From the NCBI RefSeq assembly GCF_000009625.1, contig NC_002678.2:124001-188000 (forward strand): a stretch of DNA of 64,000 nt, given 5' to 3'. Within the stretch, counting starts at the first letter, position 1; every line of letters starts with the position of its first letter. Positions 53,553-62,428 of the stretch are shown here, piece by piece. The notes under the pieces are model-generated. The model made no database searches and was not told the DNA's origin. It saw only the letters and a list, made by a program, of their open reading frames with translations. The stretch comes from Mesorhizobium japonicum MAFF 303099 (GTDB lineage: Bacteria > Pseudomonadota > Alphaproteobacteria > Rhizobiales > Rhizobiaceae). A program made the position numbers and the translations under genes.

Positions 53553-55334
53553 ATGGCCAGGATGCGCGCTGTCGATGCGGCGGTTCTCGTTCTCGAAAAG
53601 GAAGGTATCGCCTGCGCCTTTGGCGTGCCGGGTGCGGCGATCAATCCGCTCTATTCGGCGCTGAAGGCGAGGGGCACAATCCGCCATGTCCTTGCCCGCC
53701 ACGTCGAGGGCGCCTCGCATATGGCCGAAGGCTTCACCCGCGCCAAGGCGGGCAATATCGGGCTCTGCATCGGCACGTCCGGGCCGGCCGGCACCGATAT
53801 GATCACCGGTCTTTATTCGGCCGCCGCCGATTCCATTCCGATCCTGTGCATCACCGGCCAGGCGCCGCGGGCACGGCTGAACAAGGAGGATTTCCAGGCT
53901 GTCGACATCGCCGCCATCGCCGCACCGGTCGCCAAATGGGCGGTCACCGTGATGGAGCCTTATCTCGTGCCGATGGCGCTGCAGAAGGCGTTTCACCTCA
54001 TGCGCTCATCGCGGCCCGGCCCGGTGCTGATCGACCTGCCGGTAGACGTCCAACTGGCCGAGATCGAGTTCGATATTGATGCCTATGAACCGATGGCGCC
54101 GTTCAAGCCGGCGATGACGCGCGTCCAGGCCGAAAAGGCGTTGGCGATGCTCAACGCGGCGGAAAAGCCGTTGATCGTCGCCGGCGGCGGCATCATCAAT
54201 GCCGATGCATCCGACTTGCTGATCGAATTCGCGGAAATATCAGGCGTTCCGGTTATTCCGACGCTGATGGGCTGGGGCGCGATCCCCGACGACCACCGGC
54301 TGATGGCCGGCATGTGCGGTCTGCAGACCTCGCATCGCTACGGCAACGCCACGATGCTGGAAGCCGATTTCGTCTTCGGCATCGGCAATCGCTGGGCCAA
54401 CCGTCACACCGGTTCTGTGGACGTCTACACCAAGGGCAAGAAGTTCATCCATGTCGACATCGAGCCCACGCAGATCGGCCGTGTCTTCGCGCCGGATCTC
54501 GGCGTCGTCTCGGATGCGGGGGCGGCACTGAAAATGCTGCTCGACGTCGCCACCGAGTGGAAGACGGCCGGAAAGCTGCGCGACTGGTCGGGCTGGGCGA
54601 AGGAATGCCAGGCCCGCAAGAAGACGATGAAGCGCAAGACACATTTCGACCAGGTGCCGCTGAAGCCGCAGCGCGTCTATGAGGAGATGAACAAGGCGTT
54701 CGGCCGCGATGTCACCTATGTCACCACGATCGGCCTGTCGCAGATCGCCGGCGCGCAGTTCCTGCACGTCTACAAGCCGCGCAACTGGATTAATTGCGGC
54801 CAGGCCGGCCCGCTCGGCTGGACCTTGCCGGCAGCCCTTGGCGTGCGCGCCGCCGATCCCGAGCGCACCATCGTGGCGCTGTCGGGCGACTATGATTTCC
54901 AGTTCATGATCGAGGAACTGGCGGTCGGCGCGCAGCACAAGCTGCCCTACATCCATGTCGTCGTGAACAATGCCTATCTCGGCCTGATCCGCCAGGCGCA
55001 GCGCGGCTTCTCGATGGATTATGAAGTCAGCCTCGCCTTCGAGAACATCAACCGATCGGGCGATCCCGAGGCCGGCTATGGCGTCGACCATGTCGCCGTC
55101 GCCGAAGCGATGGGCTGCAAGGCGGTCCGGGTGCGCAAGCCCGAGGAGTTCGCCGGCGCCTTCAGAGAGGCGCAGCGGCTGATGAAGGAGCACCGGGTTC
55201 CCGTTGTGCTCGAATTCATCCTCGAGCGCGTCACCAACATCTCCATGGGTACCGAGATCGACAAGATCACCGAATTCGAGGACCTCGCCGAAAGCCATGA
55301 GGACGCGCCGACCGCGATCGTGATGTTGGATTAG
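53553..55334 (+). CDS. gcl: glyoxylate carboligase (tartronate-semialdehyde synthase)
   Basis: 593 residues from the ATG at 53553 (GGAGGG ribosome site). It joins two glyoxylates to tartronate semialdehyde and CO2 using thiamine diphosphate. Unlike other ThDP enzymes, glyoxylate carboligase has Val instead of the cofactor-activating Glu; here residue 51 is Val in [13 protein letters not shown], the same number as in E. coli. The ThDP-Mg motif appears as [13 protein letters not shown]...[11 protein letters not shown] site in the middle domain is structural. First gene of the operon with hyi and glxR. Confidence 0.97.
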   Translation: MARMRAVDAAVLVLEKEGIACAFGVPGAAINPLYSALKARGTIRHVLARHVEGASHMAEGFTRAKAGNIGLCIGTSGPAGTDMITGLYSAAADSIPILCITGQAPRARLNKEDFQAVDIAAIAAPVAKWAVTVMEPYLVPMALQKAFHLMRSSRPGPVLIDLPVDVQLAEIEFDIDAYEPMAPFKPAMTRVQAEKALAMLNAAEKPLIVAGGGIINADASDLLIEFAEISGVPVIPTLMGWGAIPDDHRLMAGMCGLQTSHRYGNATMLEADFVFGIGNRWANRHTGSVDVYTKGKKFIHVDIEPTQIGRVFAPDLGVVSDAGAALKMLLDVATEWKTAGKLRDWSGWAKECQARKKTMKRKTHFDQVPLKPQRVYEEMNKAFGRDVTYVTTIGLSQIAGAQFLHVYKPRNWINCGQAGPLGWTLPAALGVRAADPERTIVALSGDYDFQFMIEELAVGAQHKLPYIHVVVNNAYLGLIRQAQRGFSMDYEVSLAFENINRSGDPEAGYGVDHVAVAEAMGCKAVRVRKPEEFAGAFREAQRLMKEHRVPVVLEFILERVTNISMGTEIDKITEFEDLAESHEDAPTAIVMLD

Positions 55335-55344
55335 GAGAAAAAGA

Positions 55345-56142
55345 ATGCCGCGTTTTTCCGCCAATCTGTCCATGCTCTTTGCCGAGCATGATTTCCTCGA
55401 CCGCTTTGATGCAGCCGCCCGCGCGGGGTTCAAGGGCGTCGAATATATCGGCCCTTACGATCATGCGCCGGAGGTGGTGGCCGCGAGGCTGAAGAAGAAC
55501 GGCCTGACACAGGTGCTGTTCAACCTGCCGGCCGGCGACTGGGGCAAGGGCGAGCGCGGCATTGCCGTGCTGCCGGACCGCGTGCCGGAATTCCGCCAGG
55601 GCATCGCCAAGGCCATCACCTACGCACAGGCGCTCGGCTGCCAGCAGGTCAATTGCCTGGCCGGCATCGCGCCCGCCGGCGTCGACCGCAAGGTGCTCGA
55701 GGATGTTTTCGCCGAAAACCTCGCCTTCGCGGCGGAGAAGCTGGAACGGGTCGGAATCCGGCTGCTGATCGAGCCGATCAACACGCGCGACATTCCAGGC
55801 TTCTTCCTGAACTACTCGGACCAGGCACTGGCGCTGATCGACCGCGTCGGCTCGAAAAACCTGTTCCTGCAATACGACATCTATCACATGCAGATCATGG
55901 AGGGGGATCTCGCCCGTAAAATCGAGGCCAACCTCGGCCGCATCGCGCATATCCAGCTTGCGGACAATCCCGGCCGTCACGAGCCGGGGACGGGCGAGAT
56001 CAACTATCCCTTCCTCTACGATCACATCGACCGCATCGGCTATGCCGGCTGGATCGGGGCCGAATACAAGCCGAAAGCCGGCACCGAGGCAGGGCTGGGC
56101 TGGTTCAGGGACCTGACTGGGCAAGGGAGCGCTGCGGCTTAG
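55345..56142 (+). CDS. hyi: hydroxypyruvate isomerase
   Basis: 265 residues, AGGAG ribosome site 11 bp after gcl. It interconverts hydroxypyruvate and tartronate semialdehyde. A xylose-isomerase-like TIM barrel: FSANLSMLFAEHDFLDRF at the N-terminus, NLPAGDWGKGERGIA, then metal-ligand Glu in LLIEPINTRDIPGF, the QYDIYHMQIMEGD segment, and HIQLADNPGRHEPGTGEINY. Common companion of gcl. The C-terminal tail is a few residues longer than in E. coli Hyi. Confidence 0.96.
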   Translation: MPRFSANLSMLFAEHDFLDRFDAAARAGFKGVEYIGPYDHAPEVVAARLKKNGLTQVLFNLPAGDWGKGERGIAVLPDRVPEFRQGIAKAITYAQALGCQQVNCLAGIAPAGVDRKVLEDVFAENLAFAAEKLERVGIRLLIEPINTRDIPGFFLNYSDQALALIDRVGSKNLFLQYDIYHMQIMEGDLARKIEANLGRIAHIQLADNPGRHEPGTGEINYPFLYDHIDRIGYAGWIGAEYKPKAGTEAGLGWFRDLTGQGSAAA

Positions 56143-56157
56143 GGGCCGGCGCCGAAG

Positions 56158-56210
56158 CAGCCAATTTCCCCCCTCGTGGGGGAGATGTCCGGCAGGACAG
56201 AGGGGGGCGT
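56158..56210. repeat. Mesorhizobium-type REP element between hyi and glxR
   Basis: Contains CCCCCTCGTGGGGG and TGTCCGGCAGGACA palindromes, enclosed by CCCCCC/GGGGGG-type arms. Sequence of this kind is very frequent between Mesorhizobium genes (from memory). It interrupts the operon between its second and third genes, where it may reduce or stabilise the downstream message. Confidence 0.75.
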
Positions 56211-56246
56211 GACAGAACGCGGCCTAACAAAGGACGGAGAAAAACA

Positions 56247-57164
56247 ATGGAAACCATAGGCTTCATCGGTCTCGGCATCATGGGCGCGCCGATGGCGGGG
56301 CATCTGCTCGATGCCGGCTATAAGGTCATCGCCAGCGACCATCGCTCGAAGCCGCTGGCTGATCTCGTAGCCAAGGGCCTGAAAACAGTCTCCGGCCACG
56401 CCGCCGTCGCCAAGGCGGCCGACATCATCATCACCATGGTGCCGGATACCCCGCAGGTCGCCGATGTGCTGTTCGGCGACAATGGCGTCGCGTCCGGCCT
56501 GACCAGGGGCAAGCTGGTCATCGACATGAGCTCGATCTCGCCGATCGAGACCAAGGTCTTCGCCGGCAAGATCAACGAACTCGGCTGCGACTATCTCGAC
56601 GCGCCGGTCTCGGGCGGCGAGGTCGGCGCCAAAGCGGCGTCGCTGACCATCATGGTCGGCGGCGAGGAAAAGGCCTTCGAGCGCGCCAAACCCGTCTTCG
56701 AGAAGATGGGCAAGAACATCACTTTGGTCGGCCCCAACGGCGTCGGCCAGACCACTAAGGTCGCGAACCAGATCGTCGTCGCGTTGACCATTGAAGCCGT
56801 CGCCGAAGCGCTTGTTTTTGCCTCGAAAGCCGGCGCCGACCCAGCCAGGGTCAGGCAGGCGCTGATGGGTGGGCTGGCGGCGTCACGCATCCTCGAAGTG
56901 CATGGCGAGCGCATGGTCAAGCGCACCTTCGCGCCGGGCTTCCGCATCGAACTGCACCAGAAGGATCTCAACCTGGCATTGGAGGGCGCCAAGGCGCTCG
57001 GCGTCTCGTTGCCCAACACCTCGACCACCCAGCAGCTGTTCAACTCGTGTGCGGCCAATGGCGGCGCCAGGGAGGATCACTCGGCTCTGGTCAGGGCTCT
57101 GGAGCGGATGGCGAATTTCGAGGTCGGTGGCGCAGTGGCCGAAGTGAAAGGCAAAGCGGCATAG
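56247..57164 (+). CDS. glxR: tartronate semialdehyde reductase (2-hydroxy-3-oxopropionate reductase)
   Basis: 305 residues. It reduces tartronate semialdehyde to D-glycerate with NAD(P)H. Beta-hydroxyacid dehydrogenase pattern: GFIGLGIMGAPMAGHLLDAGY (nucleotide binding), DMSSISPIETK, DAPVSGGEVGAKAASLTIMVGG (substrate binding) and the catalytic Lys in GVGQTTKVANQ. Last gene of the gcl module, after a REP element. The terminator is at 57219. The family also includes GarR-like enzymes, but the context fixes the role. Confidence 0.95.
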   Translation: METIGFIGLGIMGAPMAGHLLDAGYKVIASDHRSKPLADLVAKGLKTVSGHAAVAKAADIIITMVPDTPQVADVLFGDNGVASGLTRGKLVIDMSSISPIETKVFAGKINELGCDYLDAPVSGGEVGAKAASLTIMVGGEEKAFERAKPVFEKMGKNITLVGPNGVGQTTKVANQIVVALTIEAVAEALVFASKAGADPARVRQALMGGLAASRILEVHGERMVKRTFAPGFRIELHQKDLNLALEGAKALGVSLPNTSTTQQLFNSCAANGGAREDHSALVRALERMANFEVGGAVAEVKGKAA

Positions 57165-57218
57165 GCCGGGAGAGGGCGGCGCAACGTTCCCAAGCCGCCA
57201 CCTCTTGTCCTGCACAAG

Positions 57219-57262
57219 AACGGGTTCCCGCGCTGTCGCCGGAACCCGTTTCTCGTCTTTTT
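57219..57262 (+). terminator. intrinsic terminator after glxR
   Basis: AACGGGTTCC (57219-57228) and GGAACCCGTT (57241-57250) form a 10-bp stem, followed by TCTCGTCTTTTT. It lies between converging glxR and rlmB. Confidence 0.8.
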
Positions 57263-57280
57263 GTAGAGCGCTTCCGGCTC

Positions 57281-58129
57281 TCAGCCGCGCTTCAAGAACG
57301 CCCGTGCAGCATAAAGGCTCACCGCCGCGGCGTTCGATACATTGAGCGAGCGGATGGCGCCGGGCATGTCCAGCCGCGCCAGCGTCGTCACCGTCTCGCG
57401 CGTCTTCTGGCGCAAGCCCTTGCCTTCGGCGCCGAGTACCAAAGCGATCCTGTCGCCGGCAAAGCTTGTCTCGAGTTCCGCCGGCCCGTCCGAATCAAGC
57501 CCGATGGTCTGGAAGCCGGCTTCGTGCAACTGCCCGAGCGCGTCGGCCAGGTTCTTCACCTCGATCTGGTCGATATGTTCCAGCGCACCGGAGGCGGATT
57601 TCGCTAGAACGCCCGATTCCTGAGGGCTATGGCGCGCTGTGGTAATCAGCGCGCCGGCGCCGAAGGCGACCGCCGAGCGCAGGATGGCGCCGACATTGTG
57701 CGGATCGGTGATCTGGTCGAGCACCAGCACCAGCCTCGTGTCGCCAAGCGCGTCGAGGCGCTTGGGCTTCAGCGGCTCCGCCTCGATCAGCACGCCCTGG
57801 TGCACGGCATCCGATCCGGTGATCTTGTCGATATCCCTGGGTTCGACCAGTTCCGCCTTGAAGGTAAGGGCGGCAAGATCTTCTATCTCGAGGCGCTCGG
57901 CCGCGTTGCGGGTCACCAGCATTTTGCGAATCTTGCGGCGCGGATTGTCGAGTGCCGCCCGCACCGTGTGAAGTCCATAAAGTCGCACCAGGCCGTCGGC
58001 GGCGTTCTCGCCGGGCGACACGGGCTGGCGTGGCCGGAATGCCGGCGCGCCACCGCTCTTCTCGTCGCGGTGCGCGCGGCGCAGCTTGGCGTAATGGGTG
58101 TCTTTGGGGGTGTTGGTCTTGTTGCTCAT
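57281..58129 (-). CDS. rlmB: 23S rRNA (guanosine-2'-O)-methyltransferase, TrmH family
   Basis: 282 residues. N-terminal basic extension (about 45 residues), then an RNA-binding L30e-like domain (about 48-115, LYGLHTVRAALDNPRRKIR) and the SPOUT methyltransferase domain with knot motifs LVLDQITDPHNVGAILRSA, IALVLGAEGKGL and MPGAIRSLNVSNAAAVSLY. RlmB methylates G2251 in the peptidyl-transferase loop of 23S rRNA. TrmH/SpoU relatives act on other RNAs, so the exact target is inferred. Divergent from tRNA-Tyr and tRNA-Gly, a common alphaproteobacterial neighbourhood. Confidence 0.93.
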   Translation of the reverse strand: MSNKTNTPKDTHYAKLRRAHRDEKSGGAPAFRPRQPVSPGENAADGLVRLYGLHTVRAALDNPRRKIRKMLVTRNAAERLEIEDLAALTFKAELVEPRDIDKITGSDAVHQGVLIEAEPLKPKRLDALGDTRLVLVLDQITDPHNVGAILRSAVAFGAGALITTARHSPQESGVLAKSASGALEHIDQIEVKNLADALGQLHEAGFQTIGLDSDGPAELETSFAGDRIALVLGAEGKGLRQKTRETVTTLARLDMPGAIRSLNVSNAAAVSLYAARAFLKRG

Positions 58130-58217
58130 GGCCGGCTTCTATAGCTGTCTCCACCGGCCAAGGATATGGCCCGTCGCCGCAGCCGGCGAACAACATCGAA
58201 AAACCCTTCCTGCGCGG

Positions 58218-58246
58218 TTGACACCCACTGGCCTTGCCGCCATAAG
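58218..58246 (+). promoter_or_regulatory. promoter of the tRNA-Tyr/tRNA-Gly transcript
   Basis: TTGACA (58218-58223), exactly 17 bp, CATAAG (58241-58246). A consensus -35 and fair -10, about 85 bp before tRNA-Tyr. Confidence 0.6.
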
Positions 58247-58331
58247 GCGCTTCGCTGATTTCGGAGAAGATATCCAACTCGGGCTCCGGGATCGGCAGGA
58301 ATGCCTCGTTGCATGGCTCCGGCGGCAGACT

Positions 58332-58416
58332 GGAGAGGTGCCCGAGTGGTTAAAGGGGACGGACTGTAAATCCGTTGGCTTAGCCTACGTTGGTTCGAAT
58401 CCAACCCTCTCCACCA
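58332..58416 (+). tRNA. tRNA-Tyr (anticodon GTA)
   Basis: 85 nt with encoded CCA. Acceptor GGAGAGG pairs with CCTCTCC; anticodon loop CTGTAAA gives GTA; a long variable arm (GGCTTAGCCTACG region) as expected for class II tRNA-Tyr; T-loop GGTTCGAATCC. Confidence 0.97.
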
Positions 58417-58506
58417 CTGCCGGCCCGGAAGCCCTGAAACGAGAAAAGCATCGGGCCGAAAAGTGCATGGCGCTTTTCGGGTGAATCCGATACTTCAGTG
58501 CAAGGC

Positions 58507-58580
58507 GCGGGTATAGCTCAGTGGTAGAGCAGCAGCCTTCCAAGCTGAATATGCGGGTTCGATTCCCGCTACCCGCTCCA
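58507..58580 (+). tRNA. tRNA-Gly (anticodon TCC)
   Basis: 74 nt with encoded CCA. Acceptor GCGGGTA/TACCCGC; anticodon loop CTTCCAA gives TCC; T-arm GGGTTCGATTCCCG. Ninety bases after tRNA-Tyr on the same strand and probably in one transcript. Confidence 0.97.
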
Positions 58581-58659
58581 GATTCTCGTCCCATAATCGT
58601 TAGACCCAGACACTGCGCGACCAGGCGCGCAGCGCTTCAGGGCTTCAATGCACAGCGCG

Positions 58660-59118
58660 TCAGCTGTTGAATGCCGACGCCACCTGGTGCTGCTGTGGCA
58701 CTTGGCCGTTCGGCGTCAGCTTGTCGACGATGCCGGGCAGGGCGGCGGACAACTGCTTGAGCAGTTCCTGCTCGTCCAGCCCGGTCCGCTGCGCGATCTC
58801 GCGGATGACCTGCGGCCCGAGTGCGGCGCCGAGATCGTTGGCGTTGATCGCCTGGTTCTGCCCGGTGCCGACCCAGGAGTCGGCGACATTGCCGTGGCCG
58901 GCATCCTTGAGCTTGTCGAGCAGGCCGCCCAGGCCGCCGAGCAGGCCGCCATCACTGGCGGTGGTTGCGGCGGGGTCGACAGGTGCGGGCGCTTGAGGCT
59001 GATCCGGCTGTTCGGCACTTCTGCCGCTCAGCATTTTCCCGACCAGCAACGCGCCGAGCGCGATCATCAGCGGTTTGGTGATGTTGCCGCCGGGAACGGC
59101 GTTGTCAAAAAATCCCAT
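58660..59118 (-). CDS. YidB-like DUF937 protein
   Basis: 152 residues. A Gly/Ala-rich N-terminal hydrophobic stretch (KPLMIALGALLVGKML) and a Pro/Ala linker precede a helical domain: GGLLGGLGGLLDKLKDAGHG, VADSWVGTGQNQAINANDL, and REIAQRTGLDEQELLKQLSAALPGIVDKLTP, which is the YidB/DUF937 signature. Function unknown; YidB of E. coli is a soluble cytoplasmic protein. Converges with the two tRNAs. First of a four-gene block between the tRNAs and tuf. Confidence 0.88.
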   Translation of the reverse strand: MGFFDNAVPGGNITKPLMIALGALLVGKMLSGRSAEQPDQPQAPAPVDPAATTASDGGLLGGLGGLLDKLKDAGHGNVADSWVGTGQNQAINANDLGAALGPQVIREIAQRTGLDEQELLKQLSAALPGIVDKLTPNGQVPQQHQVASAFNS

Positions 59119-59248
59119 AGTGGATCCTCCATCTCGACCAAGCCCTGCCCACCTTCAACAATGGCGTATCCGGGCGCAATTTCAAGCTGGCTTGAGGTTT
59201 TGACAATCATATGAAAATGTCGGGTCGGCAGGGGATGGAGAGGAAAAA

Positions 59249-59506
59249 ATGGGTATCATCAGCTGGATCATTCTCGGCGCCATCGCCGGCTTCCTGGGCA
59301 GCAAGATCGTCAACAAGACCGGCCAAGGCCTAATCATGGATATCGTGCTCGGCATTGTCGGCGCCATTGTCGGCGGCGTGATTTGCAGCCGACTCTTTGG
59401 CGTGGGTGTCACCGGTCTCAACATCTCCAGCCTGATCGTCGCGGTGGTTGGCGCGATAGTCGTGCTGTGGGCCTACCATCAATTCAGCGGAAGGCGGACG
59501 CTTTAG
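59249..59506 (+). CDS. GlsB/YeaQ/YmgE-family stress membrane protein
   Basis: 85 residues, almost all hydrophobic, with three predicted helices and abundant Gly: MGIISWIILGAIAGFLGSKI, IVLGIVGAIVGGVICSRLFG and SLIVAVVGAIVVLWAYHQF. Family also called transglycosylase-associated, though without proof of that role; E. coli YeaQ and YmgE are stress-induced. No strict EcfG promoter found upstream. Its stop is 1 bp from a palindromic element. Confidence 0.92.
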   Translation: MGIISWIILGAIAGFLGSKIVNKTGQGLIMDIVLGIVGAIVGGVICSRLFGVGVTGLNISSLIVAVVGAIVVLWAYHQFSGRRTL

Positions 59507-59507
59507 A

Positions 59508-59551
59508 GCAATTCCAGGGAAAGTGTGAAACGGTTTTCCGTCGGGAATTGC
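59508..59551. repeat. rhizobial palindromic element
   Basis: GCAATTCC (59508-59515) and GGAATTGC (59544-59551) enclose AGGGAAAGTGTGAAACGGTT and more; a very common rhizobial intergenic sequence (from memory). It starts right after the YeaQ-like stop codon and may be its 3' end. The rest of 59552-59665 holds nothing. Confidence 0.75.
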
Positions 59552-59665
59552 GTCGAGACAAAAGGCCTGGAGCGGTCGCCGTGAAACGGCGGACCGCTTT
59601 TGGCGCCAGCCGCATCGTCTGAAATTTTTGAATTTATACTGAGGCAAGACCTGTGTCGGGCTTGC

Positions 59666-59803
59666 CTATGGCATCAACACTGCATCGGCCGCGGCGAAGA
59701 AGATCAGCGTTCCGGCGATGAACATCGCCCAGCCGACCAGCGACTTGCGGATGGCGGCCTTGTGCTCGGTGTCGGAGTTCTTGTTCCGGTCAAAATCGGT
59801 CAT
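59666..59803 (-). CDS. small membrane protein of 45 residues
   Basis: ATG 59803 to TAG 59666, preceded by GGGAG on the minus strand. A charged N-terminus (MTDFDRNKNSDTEHKAAIRK) and a single hydrophobic helix (SLVGWAMFIAGTLIFFAAAD) make a typical single-pass small protein. No family recognised. Confidence 0.6.
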   Translation of the reverse strand: MTDFDRNKNSDTEHKAAIRKSLVGWAMFIAGTLIFFAAADAVLMP

Positions 59804-59914
59804 GGGGAGCTCCCTTGGCTGATTGATCATGGCGTCGTGGATAGACGATACATCGCCGAATAGACGATCGATCTGGCCTCCGCAACATTGGACACAGGCG
59901 CTCGGCTGCCGATG

Positions 59915-60802
59915 CTAGGCGACGACGGTCAGCCGGCGCTTGCGCTGATCCAGCGAGACGATGGTCAGCCCGCTGGCCACCACCAGCAGGATGCCGCAGA
60001 CCGCCAGCGCATTGGGGAACTGGCCGAACACCAGCAGCCCCGAAATGACGGCCCAGACGGTGAAGCAGTAATAGAACGGCGCCACCGCGCTGGTTGGCCC
60101 GACGCGATAGGCCATGAAGATGAAGAAGTGGCCGAAGATCAGGAAAAACCCGGCGCCGGCCATCAGCAGCAAATGGCGCGCCTCGGGCATCACCCAGCGC
60201 TCGGAAACCAGATGCGCCGCACCCGCTCCGATCAGCACCACCACGACGGCGGAGATCGCCACGATCATCCCCGGCACCTCTGCAGAAACACGTCTGCCGG
60301 CAAGGTCGCGCGCGGCTGACAGCGCGGCATTGCCGAGCGCCAGCAGCGCATAGACCGAAATGCCTTGCATGGTCGGCTGCGCCACCATCAACGCGCCGAT
60401 GAAGCCGAGCCCGATCAGCGCCATGCGCTGGCCGCCGATGCGCTCGCCAAACAGGATCGAGGAACCGACCAGCATCAGCAGCGGCGTGATTTGTCCGAGC
60501 GCGGTTGAATCCGCGATCTGCATGTTGGCGAGCGCCACGACATAGCAAAGGATCGCCGCCAGCTCGAGCAGGTTCCTGCGCAGCACATGGCCGTCGAAGA
60601 TCAGCGGGATCTGTTTGCCGTAGCCCAGCAGGAACAACAGCGGGAAGCCCCAGAGCGCTGCCGCCACACCGCGCAGGAACAGCACCTCGTAGGACGGCAG
60701 CCCCGCGGTCGCGAGTTTCATCATCGTGTCGTTGACCAGGTACGAGCCGGTCGAAACGATCATGAACAGCGGGCCGCGGATCGAGGCAGGGATGAAATGC
60801 AT
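59915..60802 (-). CDS. EamA-family (DMT superfamily) transporter
   Basis: 295 residues with ten hydrophobic segments in two EamA halves, the first at about residues 10-140 and the second at 150-285. Typical segments are GPLFMIVSTGSYLVNDTMMK, the LRGVAAALWGFPLLFL region and ADSTALGQITPLLMLVGSSILFGERIGGQRM. Metabolite or S-adenosylmethionine-like exporter; the substrate is unknown. Divergent from tuf; its 5' region shares the 294 bp before tuf. Confidence 0.92.
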   Translation of the reverse strand: MHFIPASIRGPLFMIVSTGSYLVNDTMMKLATAGLPSYEVLFLRGVAAALWGFPLLFLLGYGKQIPLIFDGHVLRRNLLELAAILCYVVALANMQIADSTALGQITPLLMLVGSSILFGERIGGQRMALIGLGFIGALMVAQPTMQGISVYALLALGNAALSAARDLAGRRVSAEVPGMIVAISAVVVVLIGAGAAHLVSERWVMPEARHLLLMAGAGFFLIFGHFFIFMAYRVGPTSAVAPFYYCFTVWAVISGLLVFGQFPNALAVCGILLVVASGLTIVSLDQRKRRLTVVA

Positions 60803-61005
60803 GGGGTCAGGAGATCAGACCTCGGCGGCCGCCGCAATGGGCCATCAACTGGCCGTGATCGAGACAGGAATTGGCCGGCAAGAACATGGGGTGCAGCCCT
60901 CGATCGATCGGCCTGTCACCCATTCCATTTCCCCCATCGCCTTCCTATATCAGCGCCACATCCCCGCAATCGGATCCCAGGTTCGGACTGAGTGAGACGG
61001 CACCC

Positions 61006-61033
61006 GGCCAAAAGACGCTTGTGTTTTTTGGCC
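61006..61033. repeat. inverted repeat spanning the tuf promoter
   Basis: GGCCAAAA (61006-61013) and TTTTGGCC (61026-61033) form an 8-bp perfect stem with a 12-nt loop, ending inside the promoter spacer. Could be an operator or the remains of a terminator belonging to the tRNA-tuf transcript. Confidence 0.5.
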
Positions 61034-61046
61034 TTTGTCGCTAATC
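61018..61046 (+). promoter_or_regulatory. candidate tuf promoter
   Basis: CTTGTG (61018-61023), 17 bp, CTAATC (61041-61046), close to the rhizobial housekeeping pattern CTTGAC-N17-CTATAT. It would start tuf about 45 bp before its ATG, independent of the tRNAs. Confidence 0.45.
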
Positions 61047-61096
61047 GCCCCGCATTCGACTGAACTGAAGGTCAAGGCCGTCCAAGGAAAGAGACT

Positions 61097-62272
<1,176 letters not shown>

Positions 62273-62301
62273 TCGAGACCGGCATCAGCCGGATCGACAA
62301 G

Positions 62302-62330
62302 AAAAGGGCGGTCTTCGGGCCGCCCTTTTT
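62302..62330 (+). terminator. intrinsic terminator of tuf
   Basis: AAAAGGGCGG (62302-62311) and CCGCCCTTTTT (62320-62330) with an 8-nt loop. It ends the tuf transcript, so the following gene is separately transcribed. Confidence 0.9.
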
Positions 62331-62428
62331 CGTTTCCGTCGCCGCGTGAAATCGGAACTGCGCCCACCCTGTTGCAAGCGCCATCGCCGCAACTAGTATA
62401 GGTTGCATTGAGGGAGCTTGGCGAAAGA

